Positions 24,799 through 33,267 of a stretch of DNA of 54,093 bases are shown here, one piece after another; positions within the stretch are counted from its first letter, which is position 1; the number at the start of each line of letters is the position of its first letter. The notes under the pieces were generated by a model, which made no database searches, had not been told where the DNA came from, and worked only from the letters and a program-made list of their open reading frames with translations. The DNA is from Pseudomonas sp. GM49 (lineage in GTDB: Bacteria; Pseudomonadota; Gammaproteobacteria; Pseudomonadales; Pseudomonadaceae): assembly GCF_000282355.1 (NCBI RefSeq), contig NZ_AKJL01000295.1:1-54093 (forward strand). The letters run 5' to 3'. The position numbers and the translations under genes were made by a program.

Positions 24799-26025
24799 TC
24801 ACTTGTCAGCAAAGCCCTTGCCCGCCGCCGCCAATTCACCAATCAACCGCGCCGGGTTCCAGTGATCGCCCTGACGTGTCTCAAGGTCGATCAGGCGCCG
24901 ATGGATATCCGCCAGCCCTTGTTGATCCGCCCAGGCCATCGGCCCGCCCTTGTCCGCCGGGAAACCGTAACCATTGAGGTAGACCAGATCGATATCGTGA
25001 GCCGATCCGGCAATGCCCTCCTGAAGAATCTTCGCGCCTTCATTGACCAGTGCCAGCAAGCAGCGCTCGAGAATTTCTTGCGGGCCGATCTCGCGACGCT
25101 GGAACCCCAGCCCTTCACTGACTTCCAGCACCAGCGCGTCCACCTGTGGATCATGTTCGGCTTGACGGCTGCCCAGTTCATAGTGGTAGTAACCATTGCC
25201 ACTCTTCTGGCCAAAACGCTCCATTTCGCACAGTCGGTTATCCACCTGAACTTCCGGCGCATCCTGCCCGACACCCGACAGTTGCCGGGCGCGCCACTGC
25301 AGGTCGACACCCACCACATCGAACATGCGGAACGGCCCCATGGCGAAACCGAAGCCTTGTAGCGCTGCGTCAACCTGGTAGGGATAAGCGCCTTCCAACA
25401 GCATTTTTCGTGCTTCGAGCACATAGGTATTGAGCATGCGGTTGCCGATGAAACCGTCGCAATTACCCGCCACCACACTGACTTTGCCCATGCGCTGGCC
25501 GAGCGCCAGTGCCGCATCGAGGACTGTCGGTGCCGTCTGCGCGCCACGGACGATTTCCAGCAGTTTCATGATGTGCGCCGGGCTGAAGAAGTGCAGGCCC
25601 AGGACCTGCTGCGGGCGCCCTGTAACCGCAGCAATGGCGTCGATGTCCAGCGCCGAGGTATTGCTGGCCAGAATCGCTTCGGGTTTGAGCAGGCCGTCCA
25701 GTTCGCGGAAGATTTTCTGCTTGAGCTCAAGGTTTTCGTACACCGCTTCGATGACCAGGTCGACATCGCGGATGGCCACATAACCTTCTGCCGCCGTTAC
25801 GCGCGCGACACGAGCATCCGCTTCGCCCTGATCAATCCGGCCCTGGCGCACGTTGTGGGCGTAGGTGTCCGCCACAGTGGCCAGCGCTTGCTGCAGCATT
25901 TGGGGATTGTTGTCGACCCACTGCACGGCCACCCCGGCGTTGGCCAGGCACATGACAATGCCACGGCCCATGGTGCCCGCTCCGATGACGGCAGCGCGCT
26001 GAATATTCGTCGGTGTCTGGCTCAT
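24799..26025 (-). CDS. 3-hydroxyacyl-CoA dehydrogenase
   Basis: The 408-residue protein starts at Met 26025 and has the NAD-binding Rossmann motif GAGTMG (15-20). The active-site pair is expected in the conserved GLHFFSPAHIMKLLEI region, and the C-terminal helical domains include GNCDGFIGNRML and AMGPFRMFDVVGVD. It is FadB-like without an N-terminal enoyl-CoA hydratase domain but with a duplicated C-terminal helical domain. It oxidises 3-hydroxyacyl-CoA to 3-ketoacyl-CoA in the cytoplasm. The preferred chain length is unknown. Confidence 0.92.
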   Translation of the reverse strand: MSQTPTNIQRAAVIGAGTMGRGIVMCLANAGVAVQWVDNNPQMLQQALATVADTYAHNVRQGRIDQGEADARVARVTAAEGYVAIRDVDLVIEAVYENLELKQKIFRELDGLLKPEAILASNTSALDIDAIAAVTGRPQQVLGLHFFSPAHIMKLLEIVRGAQTAPTVLDAALALGQRMGKVSVVAGNCDGFIGNRMLNTYVLEARKMLLEGAYPYQVDAALQGFGFAMGPFRMFDVVGVDLQWRARQLSGVGQDAPEVQVDNRLCEMERFGQKSGNGYYHYELGSRQAEHDPQVDALVLEVSEGLGFQRREIGPQEILERCLLALVNEGAKILQEGIAGSAHDIDLVYLNGYGFPADKGGPMAWADQQGLADIHRRLIDLETRQGDHWNPARLIGELAAAGKGFADK

Positions 26026-26153
26026 GTTTTGTTCTCTTGTTGGCGATCCGAAGACAGCCCTCACCATAGTCAGCCACTGCGATTTTTTGAAATTTATTCC
26101 TGTGATGAGCAACATTCAGCGGATGGATGTGCCCTTTGAGTACACCGTATATC

Positions 26154-26249
26154 CCTGTGGGAGCGAGCTTGCTCGCGATGGCGATTTGTCAGTCACCATC
26201 ACTGTTGAATGTGCCGGCCTCATCGCGAGCAAGCTCGCTCCCACAGGGG
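26154..26249. repeat. REPIN
   Basis: CCTGTGGGAGCGAGCTTGCT starts the unit and AGCAAGCTCGCTCCCACAGG ends it: perfect inverted copies around a 40-bp spacer. It lies between the dehydrogenase promoter and the end of the helicase gene. Confidence 0.9.
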
Positions 26250-26256
26250 TTGTGGT

Positions 26257-28191
26257 TCAGCCTGCCAGATGCCGCTCGGCCCACTCCCGCACCCCGGCAT
26301 ACGGATAATCCTCCAGCGCCGCAAAACCGGGAATCGACCGCGCCTTGAGTTTGGTGAACAGCGGCACGCCGATTCCGCACAGAAACCGTGTCACGCGTTC
26401 AGCCGAGGGCACGTTGCCCGTGTGCTGCACGTGCCTGTGGATAAAGTCGCCACACAGCGTCTCGAAATTTTTATCCACAAGCGCCGGCAACTCCGGTGGT
26501 GCGGGCAACCGCGCCACTTGCCCGTGACACACCGAACAATGGCCACATTGCTGCGGGGCATTGTGGTCGCCGAAGTACTCAGCCAGGCGGTAACCCAGGC
26601 AACGGTCGGTGGCGAACAGGTCCAGCATCGCGTGAATCCGCGCGATCTCGGTGTGCTCATGCCGAGTGAAATAGCCATGCAGTTCCTCGCTCAATGCGGC
26701 GCTGTCGAAACCGCTTTGCAGCACACTGTAGACCTCGGTCATCTGCTTGCTTTCCAGCTCCACCCAGCCCTTCTCCTGGAAGTAATCCAGCGCCTTGACC
26801 ACCCGACTGCGCTCGGCCCGGTGCTGCTCGTACAACGCCTCGAAATTCACCGTGGCCCAGGTCCGGGCGCGGCTGGAGGTCTGGATGATCGCTGCGACAA
26901 AATCCCTGCGCTCGCCTTCGAAACGCGCCAATAGCGCCTCGGGCTCTTGCACATACTTGAAACGGTACTCGGCGTAGTAGGCATAGCGCGGGGCGATCAA
27001 CCCGCGCAATTCGAGTTGCACCAGCAAGGTCTTGAGCGGCAACTGACGAATGTTGCTTTGATCGGCCAACGGCCCCAACAGAAACTCCCACTGCCCTTCG
27101 GGCGCTGCGGCAAGCATCTCGTCCAGCACGCAACGGATGCCATCCAGCTCGGGCGTGTCGCCGTAGACGAAGTTCTCCAGCACGTTGAGGCTGTCGCGGT
27201 TGGCCAACACCAGGCAGTCCGACGGTTGCCCGTCACGCCCGGCACGGCCGATTTCCTGACTGTAGTTTTCGATGGATTTGGGCAGGTCGAAGTGCACTAC
27301 GTTGCGGATGTCGCTCTTGTCGATACCCATGCCAAAGGCGATGGTGGCGACGATGCAATTGGACTGCCCACCCATGAAGCGACGCTGGATCGCCTCCCGT
27401 TGCTCATGGGGCAACCCGGCGTGATAGGCCTCGGCCTGAATGCCGTTGCGGTTCAGGTGTTCGGCGATGTGCTCCGCCGTTTTCTGCAGGGTGACGTAGA
27501 CGATGCTCGGCTGCTCCGGACGCAGGCTCATCCACTCGACGAGGCGCCTGCGTTTGTCCGCTCCGCGAACCGGCTCCACCAGCAAATTCAGGTTCGGGCG
27601 ATAGAAACCGGTGGTCACTACATCCTCGGTGGCGATGGCGAATTTCGCCTGCATGTCGGCGATGACCTTCGGCGTTGCCGTTGCAGTAAGCAGCAGAACC
27701 TGAGGGATATTGAACTGGCGTTGATAATCGGGAAGCTTGAGGTAGTCCGGGCGAAAGTTATGCCCCCATTCGGAGATGCAGTGCGCCTCGTCCACCACCA
27801 GCAGCGAGATCGGTACTTGCTGCAGAAAATGCCGGAAGCGTTCGTTCTTCAGGCGTTCCACCGAGATCATCAAAATCTTCAATTCGCCGGACTTGGCCCG
27901 GACCATGACGTCACTGGCGTCATCGCGGCTCTGGGCCGAATCGATACTGCCCGCCGAGATGCCGTGGCGCTGCAGGAACGACAGCTGATCCTGCATCAAC
28001 GCCAGCAAGGGTGAGACCACCAGCGTCAGGTGCGGCAGCAACAGCGCCGGCAATTGGTAGCAAAGGGACTTGCCCGAACCGGTGGGGAAAATCGCCGCCG
28101 CCGAACGCCCGGCCAACACAGCACTGACGGCCGTCTCCTGACCGGGTCGAAACTGTGGATAACCGAAAACCTGTTCCAGGGTGTTGTGCAT
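26257..28191 (-). CDS. RecQ-family ATP-dependent DNA helicase
   Basis: The 644-residue superfamily-2 helicase has Walker A FPTGSGKS (35-42), the DEAH box VDEAHCISEWGH, motif III LLTATATP and motif VI SQEIGRAGRDG. A RecQ-C-terminal zinc-binding cluster follows (CLGYRLAEYFGDH, then QQCGHCSVC). It lacks a clear HRDC domain and ends with a C-terminal extension unlike E. coli RecQ. It unwinds DNA 3' to 5' in recombination and repair. This may be a second RecQ paralogue of the genome rather than recQ itself, so I leave the symbol empty. Confidence 0.9.
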   Translation of the reverse strand: MHNTLEQVFGYPQFRPGQETAVSAVLAGRSAAAIFPTGSGKSLCYQLPALLLPHLTLVVSPLLALMQDQLSFLQRHGISAGSIDSAQSRDDASDVMVRAKSGELKILMISVERLKNERFRHFLQQVPISLLVVDEAHCISEWGHNFRPDYLKLPDYQRQFNIPQVLLLTATATPKVIADMQAKFAIATEDVVTTGFYRPNLNLLVEPVRGADKRRRLVEWMSLRPEQPSIVYVTLQKTAEHIAEHLNRNGIQAEAYHAGLPHEQREAIQRRFMGGQSNCIVATIAFGMGIDKSDIRNVVHFDLPKSIENYSQEIGRAGRDGQPSDCLVLANRDSLNVLENFVYGDTPELDGIRCVLDEMLAAAPEGQWEFLLGPLADQSNIRQLPLKTLLVQLELRGLIAPRYAYYAEYRFKYVQEPEALLARFEGERRDFVAAIIQTSSRARTWATVNFEALYEQHRAERSRVVKALDYFQEKGWVELESKQMTEVYSVLQSGFDSAALSEELHGYFTRHEHTEIARIHAMLDLFATDRCLGYRLAEYFGDHNAPQQCGHCSVCHGQVARLPAPPELPALVDKNFETLCGDFIHRHVQHTGNVPSAERVTRFLCGIGVPLFTKLKARSIPGFAALEDYPYAGVREWAERHLAG

Positions 28192-28617
28192 AAGCTGTCA
28201 CTCCATTGACCGCTGGGGAGTCAAAAGCCTGGCCGGCGATTGCAGCGAGTCAAGAAAAGGTCGGGGGCGAAAACGATAGGGGATGATACAGCGGATGGCT
28301 GCAAGGGCTTGAGGAATCGGCCAACACACCCACCGCAAAACTCGAAACACCCGACATCGTCCGAGGCGCCCTCTACCGAGATTTACCGCGAAGCGACTGA
28401 AAACGCTGTAAGCATTTTTACCTCTCGCCATTTCGCGTTGAAAACCCACCACCAACCTGTAGTCCCCTTCCTCCAAATATGACAAAACCCTTACAAAGCC
28501 TGTCGATCTCAGCCGTCTTGTCCCCCAACGCCATACCCTCCTATAGTTTCCTGCGCGGCTGAAAACAGTGTCTCGGCCTGCCGGGAACACTTGCCGATTT
28601 CGCACAGGACCCACTTA
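28192..28617. other. Intergenic gap between the helicase and small-protein genes
   Basis: About 426 bp without a supportable gene. It must carry the helicase promoter on the minus strand. On the plus strand it contains the candidate promoter at 28518-28547. I see no repeats. Confidence 0.4.
28518..28547 (+). promoter_or_regulatory. Candidate sigma-70-type promoter for the first small-protein gene
   Basis: TTGTCC (28518-28523) and TATAGT (28542-28547) are separated by 18 bp. A start near 28554 would give a leader of about 65 nt. The same TATAGT hexamer precedes the structured leader of the paralogue at 29063. Confidence 0.5.
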
Positions 28618-28956
28618 ATGAAAAACCCCGACTCACTGACAGCCCGCTACCACCCGCTCAAGACCCGCTACAGCGAAACCCCGGTGCTGGTCATCGATAC
28701 CGAGGCCGACCCCTTCGAAATCCTCGACGCCGCCCGACAACGCATCCGCGCCGCCAGCGACCTGCTCGAAACCCTTTATTGCACCTGTTTCAAACAGGCC
28801 GAAGCGAGCGACATTCCCAAGATCGTCAGCGCCCTGTACCTGCTGACCCAGGACGGCAACGACCTGCTCGACATCGCCCGGCAACGCTTGCCGAAACACG
28901 TTGCTTGCCCCACTACAACTCCCTGTGGGAGCGGGCTTGCTCGCGAAGAACGATAA
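28618..28956 (+). CDS. Small uncharacterised protein with a REP-derived C-terminus
   Basis: From ATG 28618 the protein has 112 residues. The core (about 20-90, VLVIDTEADPFEILDAARQR then LYLLTQDGNDLLDIARQ) is closely shared with the protein at 29315. It resembles small helical Pseudomonas proteins of the DUF3077/DUF6124 type, but I cannot assign a family firmly. Residues after about 98 (CGSGLAREER) are encoded by a REP element, which replaces the paralogue's C-terminus. The protein is soluble with no signal peptide, and its function is unknown. Confidence 0.7.
   Translation: MKNPDSLTARYHPLKTRYSETPVLVIDTEADPFEILDAARQRIRAASDLLETLYCTCFKQAEASDIPKIVSALYLLTQDGNDLLDIARQRLPKHVACPTTTPCGSGLAREER
28923..28950. 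repeat. Solitary REP inside the 3' end of a small gene
   Basis: TGTGGGAGCGGGCTTGCTCG is a single REP, without an inverted partner nearby. It lies within the reading frame of the small protein and provides part of its last 15 codons and the context of the TAA stop. Confidence 0.85.
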
Positions 28957-29062
28957 CGCGATCCACTGTGGATAACTCCGTCAGCAACGACCTATGAAAG
29001 CTTCGGCAAGGTCCTACAAAACAAGACACCTTGTCGGCTATCGATGACCATTCACTCAATCC

Positions 29063-29276
29063 TATAGTCCGGGCTGTCGCTGCCAAATCAGCGACTCGGG
29101 CTTGGTCACCCGAATTAGATCTACGTACTCACCCGTTGTATGCTGCCGACGCTTTTTTGTGTCTGCACGCTATATGGTGGCTGTGTTTGGGATGCCTTCG
29201 GGCATGCCGGTTCTGTGCGTAGATCTCACCGGTTGACCAACCCGAACACAGTCGCCTCCCATCGTTTGGTCACGAT
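29063..29276 (+). ncRNA. Candidate structured leader RNA upstream of the second small-protein gene
   Basis: A TATAGT -10-like hexamer (29063-29068) is followed by five complementary pairs: GTCGCTG/CAGCGAC (29076-29082 and 29089-29095); TCGGG/CCCGA (29096-29100 and 29109-29113); a TTCG-tetraloop hairpin ATGCC/GGCAT (29192-29205); CCGGT/ACCGG (29207-29211 and 29228-29232); and ATCGT/ACGAT (29261-29276). An 11-bp long-range pair encloses two of them: CTGTGTTTGGG (29181-29191) with CCCGAACACAG (29241-29251), including one G-U. Two loops share the motif TTGGTCA. The element ends 38 nt before the gene at 29315. It may be a cis-regulatory leader or an independent small RNA. Confidence 0.55.
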
Positions 29277-29314
29277 GATGGCGGTCCTTTCTGGCACATC
29301 TGAGATTGCACATC

Positions 29315-29614
29315 ATGAATAAATGGAATCCGTTCACCAACGAACGCTATCTACCGCTCCACACCAACCTCACCGATTCCCCGCCCCTGATCATCGACAC
29401 AGAAGCCAACCCCCAAGACATCCTCGAAGCCGCCCTCCAACGCATCCGGGCTTCCAGCGACCTGCTGCAAACCCTGCACTGCCAATGCTTCAAACACGGC
29501 GACCTCGAAGACATCCCGCACATCACCCATGCGCTCTACCTGCTGACCCAGGACGGCTGCGACCTGCTCAAAGTCGCCCAGCAACGAATGCTCAACTGGA
29601 AAGCCCCGATCTGA
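29315..29614 (+). CDS. Small uncharacterised protein, paralogue of the 28618 gene
   Basis: This 99-residue protein starts at ATG 29315. Residues about 25-90 (LIIDTEANPQDILEAALQRI then LYLLTQDGCDLLKVAQQRM) align along their length with the 28618 product. The N-terminus YLPLHTNLTDSPP also resembles its YHPLKTRYSETPV. The predicted structure is helical and soluble, with no signal peptide and several Cys/His residues in the middle (HCQCFKHGD). It ends naturally in LNWKAPI, so it probably shows the ancestral C-terminus. Its long structured 5' region suggests post-transcriptional control. Function is unknown. Confidence 0.7.
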   Translation: MNKWNPFTNERYLPLHTNLTDSPPLIIDTEANPQDILEAALQRIRASSDLLQTLHCQCFKHGDLEDIPHITHALYLLTQDGCDLLKVAQQRMLNWKAPI

Positions 29615-29631
29615 CGTTGCGTGAAGATCAG

Positions 29632-29652
29632 TTCCCATGTTCCGCATGGGAA
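29632..29652. repeat. Short perfect hairpin after the second small gene
   Basis: TTCCCATG (29632-29639) and CATGGGAA (29645-29652) flank the loop TTCCG. There is no T-run, so it is not a classical terminator. It resembles a dispersed Pseudomonas palindrome. Confidence 0.5.
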
Positions 29653-29724
29653 CGATCAAAACAATAAAATCTGATCCAACGGACAAAAAGCATGGAAAGC
29701 CGCCATCGAGCGCAGTAGATAACC

Positions 29725-30264
29725 ATGAGCAAGTTTTTTAATGAGCTAATGGAAAGCGTGAAACAGATGAACGAGATCCTGCGGGATGAACGTCAGCCTT
29801 CCCCGCGCCCTGAAAACATTGAGCCCGGAAACGATCAAGTCAGTCGCTCCTTCCTCTCGCGATCGGCAACCAATAAGATCCGACCAAGCCCAACCGGACA
29901 CCCCACAATGAACCTCGCCCCCAACTTCCCGGACGACCACGCCATGCAACTGCTCATGCAGTTGCTGCACGAAGAACTCGGTCTGCCCGAACGCAAAACT
30001 ATTAGCCTCAACACCTCGATCAACTTTGATCTGGGCTGCGAAGGCGCTGATGCTCAGCGCTTGATGGAAGCACTGGAAGAACAGTTCGCCATCGACTTCG
30101 TCGACTACGATGCCTATCGCTACTTCCAGCCTGAAGGCTTTGATGTGTTTCTCAAGCGACGGGCGAAGGGGCGTGGCGATAAGGTTCCACTGACTATCGA
30201 AATGCTTTACCAAGCGATAAAAGCGCAACGCTGGGATACGCGAAAACTGGAAGGGATCAGTTGA
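29725..30264 (+). CDS. DUF1493-family protein with an antitoxin-like N-terminal extension
   Basis: The open frame encodes 179 residues in two unlike parts. Residues 62-179 (from ATG 29908) match the DUF1493 family, an acyl-carrier-protein-like helical fold (LNTSINFDLGCEGADAQRL, IDFVDYDAYRYFQPEGFD) with a C-terminal LTIEMLYQAIKAQRW. Residues 1-28 (FFNELMESVKQM then DERQPSPR) match the N-termini of XRE antitoxins such as that at 3583 (FQQDLLDSVRQM). Residues 29-61 look random. The true start may be 29908, which gives a normal 118-residue DUF1493 protein, leaving the upstream part as an antitoxin relic. Neither start has a strong ribosome binding site. DUF1493 function is unknown. Confidence 0.65.
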   Translation: MSKFFNELMESVKQMNEILRDERQPSPRPENIEPGNDQVSRSFLSRSATNKIRPSPTGHPTMNLAPNFPDDHAMQLLMQLLHEELGLPERKTISLNTSINFDLGCEGADAQRLMEALEEQFAIDFVDYDAYRYFQPEGFDVFLKRRAKGRGDKVPLTIEMLYQAIKAQRWDTRKLEGIS

Positions 30265-30349
30265 GCGCGTAAATGCCATTATTCTGGCCGTTTGAAGCCT
30301 TTTCAGTTGAAATAATGCTAGCTGCGCCTCTCATCGTCCGAATCGCACC

Positions 30350-30384
30350 CACAAAAAAGCCGCCCCGAAGGGCGGCTTTTTCGT
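30350..30384 (-). terminator. Terminator of pckA
   Basis: AAAAAAGCCGCCC/GGGCGGCTTTTT with loop CGAA lies 17 bp after the pckA stop on the minus strand. Its A- and T-runs make it bidirectional. Confidence 0.88.
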
Positions 30385-30400
30385 TAGCTCAATCCAGCAC

Positions 30401-31942
30401 TTACAACTTTGGACCCGCAGCCTTGATCGCGTCGCTCACTTCGAACTTCTTGAAGTTCTCGATGAACAGGCCGGCCAGTGCTTTGGCGGCTTCGTCGTAG
30501 GCGGCTTTGTCGGCCCAGGTGTTGCGTGGGTTCAGCAGGCCAGTCTCAACGCCCGGTACGGCCAGTGGCACGTCGAGGTTGACGGTGTCCAGGTGCTCGG
30601 TCTCGGTACCGATCAGCGCGCCGCTCTGGATCGCTGCGATCACGGCACGGGTGGTCGGGATGTTGAAGCGTTTGCCGACGCCGTAGCCACCGCCGGTCCA
30701 GCCGGTGTTGACCAGGTAGACCTTGGAGCCGAAACCGCGGATGCGCTTGATCAGCAGCTCAGCATACTCGCCAGCAGGACGCGGGAAGAACGGTGCGCCG
30801 AAGCAGGTGGAGAAGGTCGACTTGATGCCGCTGCCCGAACCCATTTCAGTCGAGCCCACCAGTGCGGTGTAGCCGGACAGGAAGTGGTAGGCCGCTTGTT
30901 CTTCGTTGAGGATCGACACTGGCGGCAGCACGCCGGTCAGGTCGCAGGTCAGAAAGATCACAGCGTTCGGCTCGCCACCGAGGTTCTTCTCGGAGCGCTT
31001 GGCAACGTGCTCCAGCGGGTAGGCGGCGCGGCTGTTCTGGGTCAGGCTGACATCGGCGTAGTCGGCGTGCTTGGCGTCGTCGATAACGACGTTTTCCAGG
31101 ACTGCGCCGTGCTTGATGGCTTTCCAGATAACCGGCTCGTTCTTCTCGGACAGGTCGATGCACTTGGCATAGCAACCGCCTTCGATGTTGAACACAACGC
31201 CTTCGCCCCAGCCGTGCTCGTCGTCACCGATCAGGTAACGGCTTTCGTCAGCGGAAAGGGTGGTTTTACCAGTGCCGGACAGACCGAAGAACAGGGTCAC
31301 GTCGCCCTCTTCGCCGATGTTGGCGGCGCAGTGCATTGGCAGCACGTCGGCGGCCGGCAGCAGGAAGTTCTGCACCGAGAACATGGCTTTCTTCATTTCA
31401 CCGGCGTAACGCATGCCGGCGATCAGCACTTTCTTCTGTGCGAAGTTGATGATCACGCAGCCGTCGGAGTTGGTGCCGTCACGCTCTGGCACGCATTCGA
31501 AGTTGGCAACGTTGAGAACCTGCCACTCTTCACGACCGGCCGGGTTGTACTGGGCCGGGTTGATGAACAGGCAACGGCCGAACAGGTTCTGCCAGGCGGT
31601 CTGGGTGGTCATCTTCACGGCCAGGTAGTGCTCGGAAGCCGCACCTACATGCACGTGGGAAACGAAATGCTCTTGCGCGTTGTTGAATGCCTCAACGCGA
31701 GCCCACAGGGCGTCGAACTTGTCGGCCGGGAACTTGCGGTTGATCGGGCCCCAGGCGATGGCGGCCTGGGTGCTTGGCTCTTCAACGATGAAACGGTCGA
31801 CTGGCGAACGGCCGGTACGGTGACCGGTACGAACAACCAGTGCGCCGGTATCGGCAAGCTCGCCTTCACCGCGGTTGAGGGCTTCTTTAACCAGATCATC
31901 AACACTCAGATCGGTGTACACGGCATTATTGGCTTGCGTCAT
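30401..31942 (-). CDS. pckA: Phosphoenolpyruvate carboxykinase (ATP)
   Basis: From Met 31942 the protein has 513 residues, normal for ATP-type PEPCK. Kinase-1a P-loop GLSGTGKTTL, the metal-binding FFGLS/ADESRYLIGDDEHGW region and the substrate-binding arginine segment THRTGRSPVDRF-like RTGHRTGRSPVDRF are visible. It converts oxaloacetate to PEP in gluconeogenesis and lies in the cytoplasm. It is monocistronic with its own terminator. The 180-bp region upstream contains an inverted repeat (31986-32010). hslO follows on the same strand upstream, as in other Pseudomonas. Confidence 0.97.
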   Translation of the reverse strand: MTQANNAVYTDLSVDDLVKEALNRGEGELADTGALVVRTGHRTGRSPVDRFIVEEPSTQAAIAWGPINRKFPADKFDALWARVEAFNNAQEHFVSHVHVGAASEHYLAVKMTTQTAWQNLFGRCLFINPAQYNPAGREEWQVLNVANFECVPERDGTNSDGCVIINFAQKKVLIAGMRYAGEMKKAMFSVQNFLLPAADVLPMHCAANIGEEGDVTLFFGLSGTGKTTLSADESRYLIGDDEHGWGEGVVFNIEGGCYAKCIDLSEKNEPVIWKAIKHGAVLENVVIDDAKHADYADVSLTQNSRAAYPLEHVAKRSEKNLGGEPNAVIFLTCDLTGVLPPVSILNEEQAAYHFLSGYTALVGSTEMGSGSGIKSTFSTCFGAPFFPRPAGEYAELLIKRIRGFGSKVYLVNTGWTGGGYGVGKRFNIPTTRAVIAAIQSGALIGTETEHLDTVNLDVPLAVPGVETGLLNPRNTWADKAAYDEAAKALAGLFIENFKKFEVSDAIKAAGPKL

Positions 31943-31985
31943 GAGGTTCCCCGTCGGCCAGTGGCCGAGTGCTCCAAACGTTTTT

Positions 31986-32010
31986 GTAGTAGAAAGTCGT
32001 GCACTACTAC
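31986..32010. promoter_or_regulatory. Inverted repeat upstream of pckA
   Basis: GTAGTAG (31986-31992) and CTACTAC (32004-32010) are perfect 7-bp arms spaced by 11 bp. They begin 44 bp upstream of the pckA start codon. It could be a repressor operator or a 5'-UTR stem; no cognate regulator is visible. Confidence 0.4.
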
Positions 32011-32122
32011 CGCGAAAAAAGTGGGCCGGATTATGCCAGAAAAGCCCAAAAAAAGTAGGCCCCTCCTGTCGTAACGGCATTAATCCGGCGGTAGCCAGTG
32101 AATTTACCTGCGCTGAACCGTT

Positions 32123-33025
32123 TTAGTGACGAGTATCTGACGGCGTATCGATACCCGCACCGGCGAACAGTTGAGTGACATCGGCCGCGTCGAACAGGTA
32201 GCGCTGATTGCAGAACTGGCAATCGATCTCGATATTGCCACCGTGTTCGACCACCAAATGCTGCGCGTCTTCCATCCCCAGACTGACCAGCGCATTGGCC
32301 GAACGTTCGCGCGAGCAGCTGCAACGAAAGCGCATCTTCTGCACATCGAACAGACGCACCTGCTCTTCGTGGTACAGGCGATGCAGCACGGTTTCGTTGT
32401 TCAGGCCCAGCAGCTCATCGGCGGTCAGAGTGGTGGCCAGCGCGGTAAGGTGCTGCCAACTGGCGGCGCGCTCTTCCTCGTCTTTCAAGCGGTCGGCAGG
32501 CAATTGCTGCAACAACAGGCCGCGGGCGCGACGGCCATCGGCGCAGAGCTTGATACGAGTGCCAATCTGCTGGGACATGACGAAGTAGTTGGTGAAGCAG
32601 TCGGACAACGTTTCGCCATCCAGATCGACGACGCCCTGATAGCGTTGGCCCTGTTTCGGGTCGACGGTCAATGTCAGCGAGCCATCCGGCATCAGGTCAG
32701 CCAGGGTTGCGTCGGGGGCAATCCGGTCGGCCTCGTAACGGGCCAGGCCCCGGATATCGCGCTCGCTGGAGCACTCGATCATCAACAGTGGGATCGGGCC
32801 TTCGGAGCGGGCCTGCAATATCAGCAAGCCATCGAACTTCAGCGTGCCAACCAGCAATGATGCGGCTGCCATCAACTCGCCGAGCAGTTGTGCGACCGGC
32901 TGCGGGTAGGCGTGTTTGGCCAGGACTTCGGCGTAGCTGAGCTCCAACGAGACCAGCTCGCCACGGGTGTCGCTGTCATCGAAGATGAAGCGTTGGGTGA
33001 AGTCGTTATCCGGTAGGTCAGTCAT
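32123..33025 (-). CDS. hslO: Redox-activated chaperone Hsp33
   Basis: From Met 33025 the protein has 300 residues. The N-terminal core is typical (FIFDDSDTRGELVSLELSYA), and the C-terminal redox switch has the zinc cysteines CSCS and CQFC. Oxidation of these cysteines releases zinc and activates the holdase, protecting unfolding proteins in the cytoplasm during oxidative stress. It is transcribed in the same direction as hslR, 242 bp downstream of it, and lies beside pckA as commonly found. Confidence 0.96.
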   Translation of the reverse strand: MTDLPDNDFTQRFIFDDSDTRGELVSLELSYAEVLAKHAYPQPVAQLLGELMAAASLLVGTLKFDGLLILQARSEGPIPLLMIECSSERDIRGLARYEADRIAPDATLADLMPDGSLTLTVDPKQGQRYQGVVDLDGETLSDCFTNYFVMSQQIGTRIKLCADGRRARGLLLQQLPADRLKDEEERAASWQHLTALATTLTADELLGLNNETVLHRLYHEEQVRLFDVQKMRFRCSCSRERSANALVSLGMEDAQHLVVEHGGNIEIDCQFCNQRYLFDAADVTQLFAGAGIDTPSDTRH

Positions 33026-33076
33026 AAGTCTGGGTATCTGAAGTGGTGACAAAAGTGATTACAGAATTCGAGGTTG

Positions 33077-33118
33077 CGCCTTGACCATAGCGTCTTGGCT
33101 ATAGCGCCTTGCTGTCTG
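33077..33118. repeat. Short imperfect 14-bp tandem repeat in the hslR-hslO gap
   Basis: CGCCTTGACCATAG is followed by CGTCTTGGCTATAG (11 of 14 identical) and by a third partial unit beginning CGCCTTG. It is the only distinctive sequence in the 242-bp gap at 33026-33267. No terminator is clear there. Confidence 0.35.
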
Positions 33119-33267
33119 GTTATGGCTTACAGGCCAGCCACTGTGTGCGCTTTACGACGAATGGCACTGCCAATGGCTCATAAAGGGTAGGCGAATTACC
33201 CCATATGGCTACGCGCAAGCACAATTACAAGTCTTTGCCTGTTTGAGTGATCGACGGCCCCGGTCAA

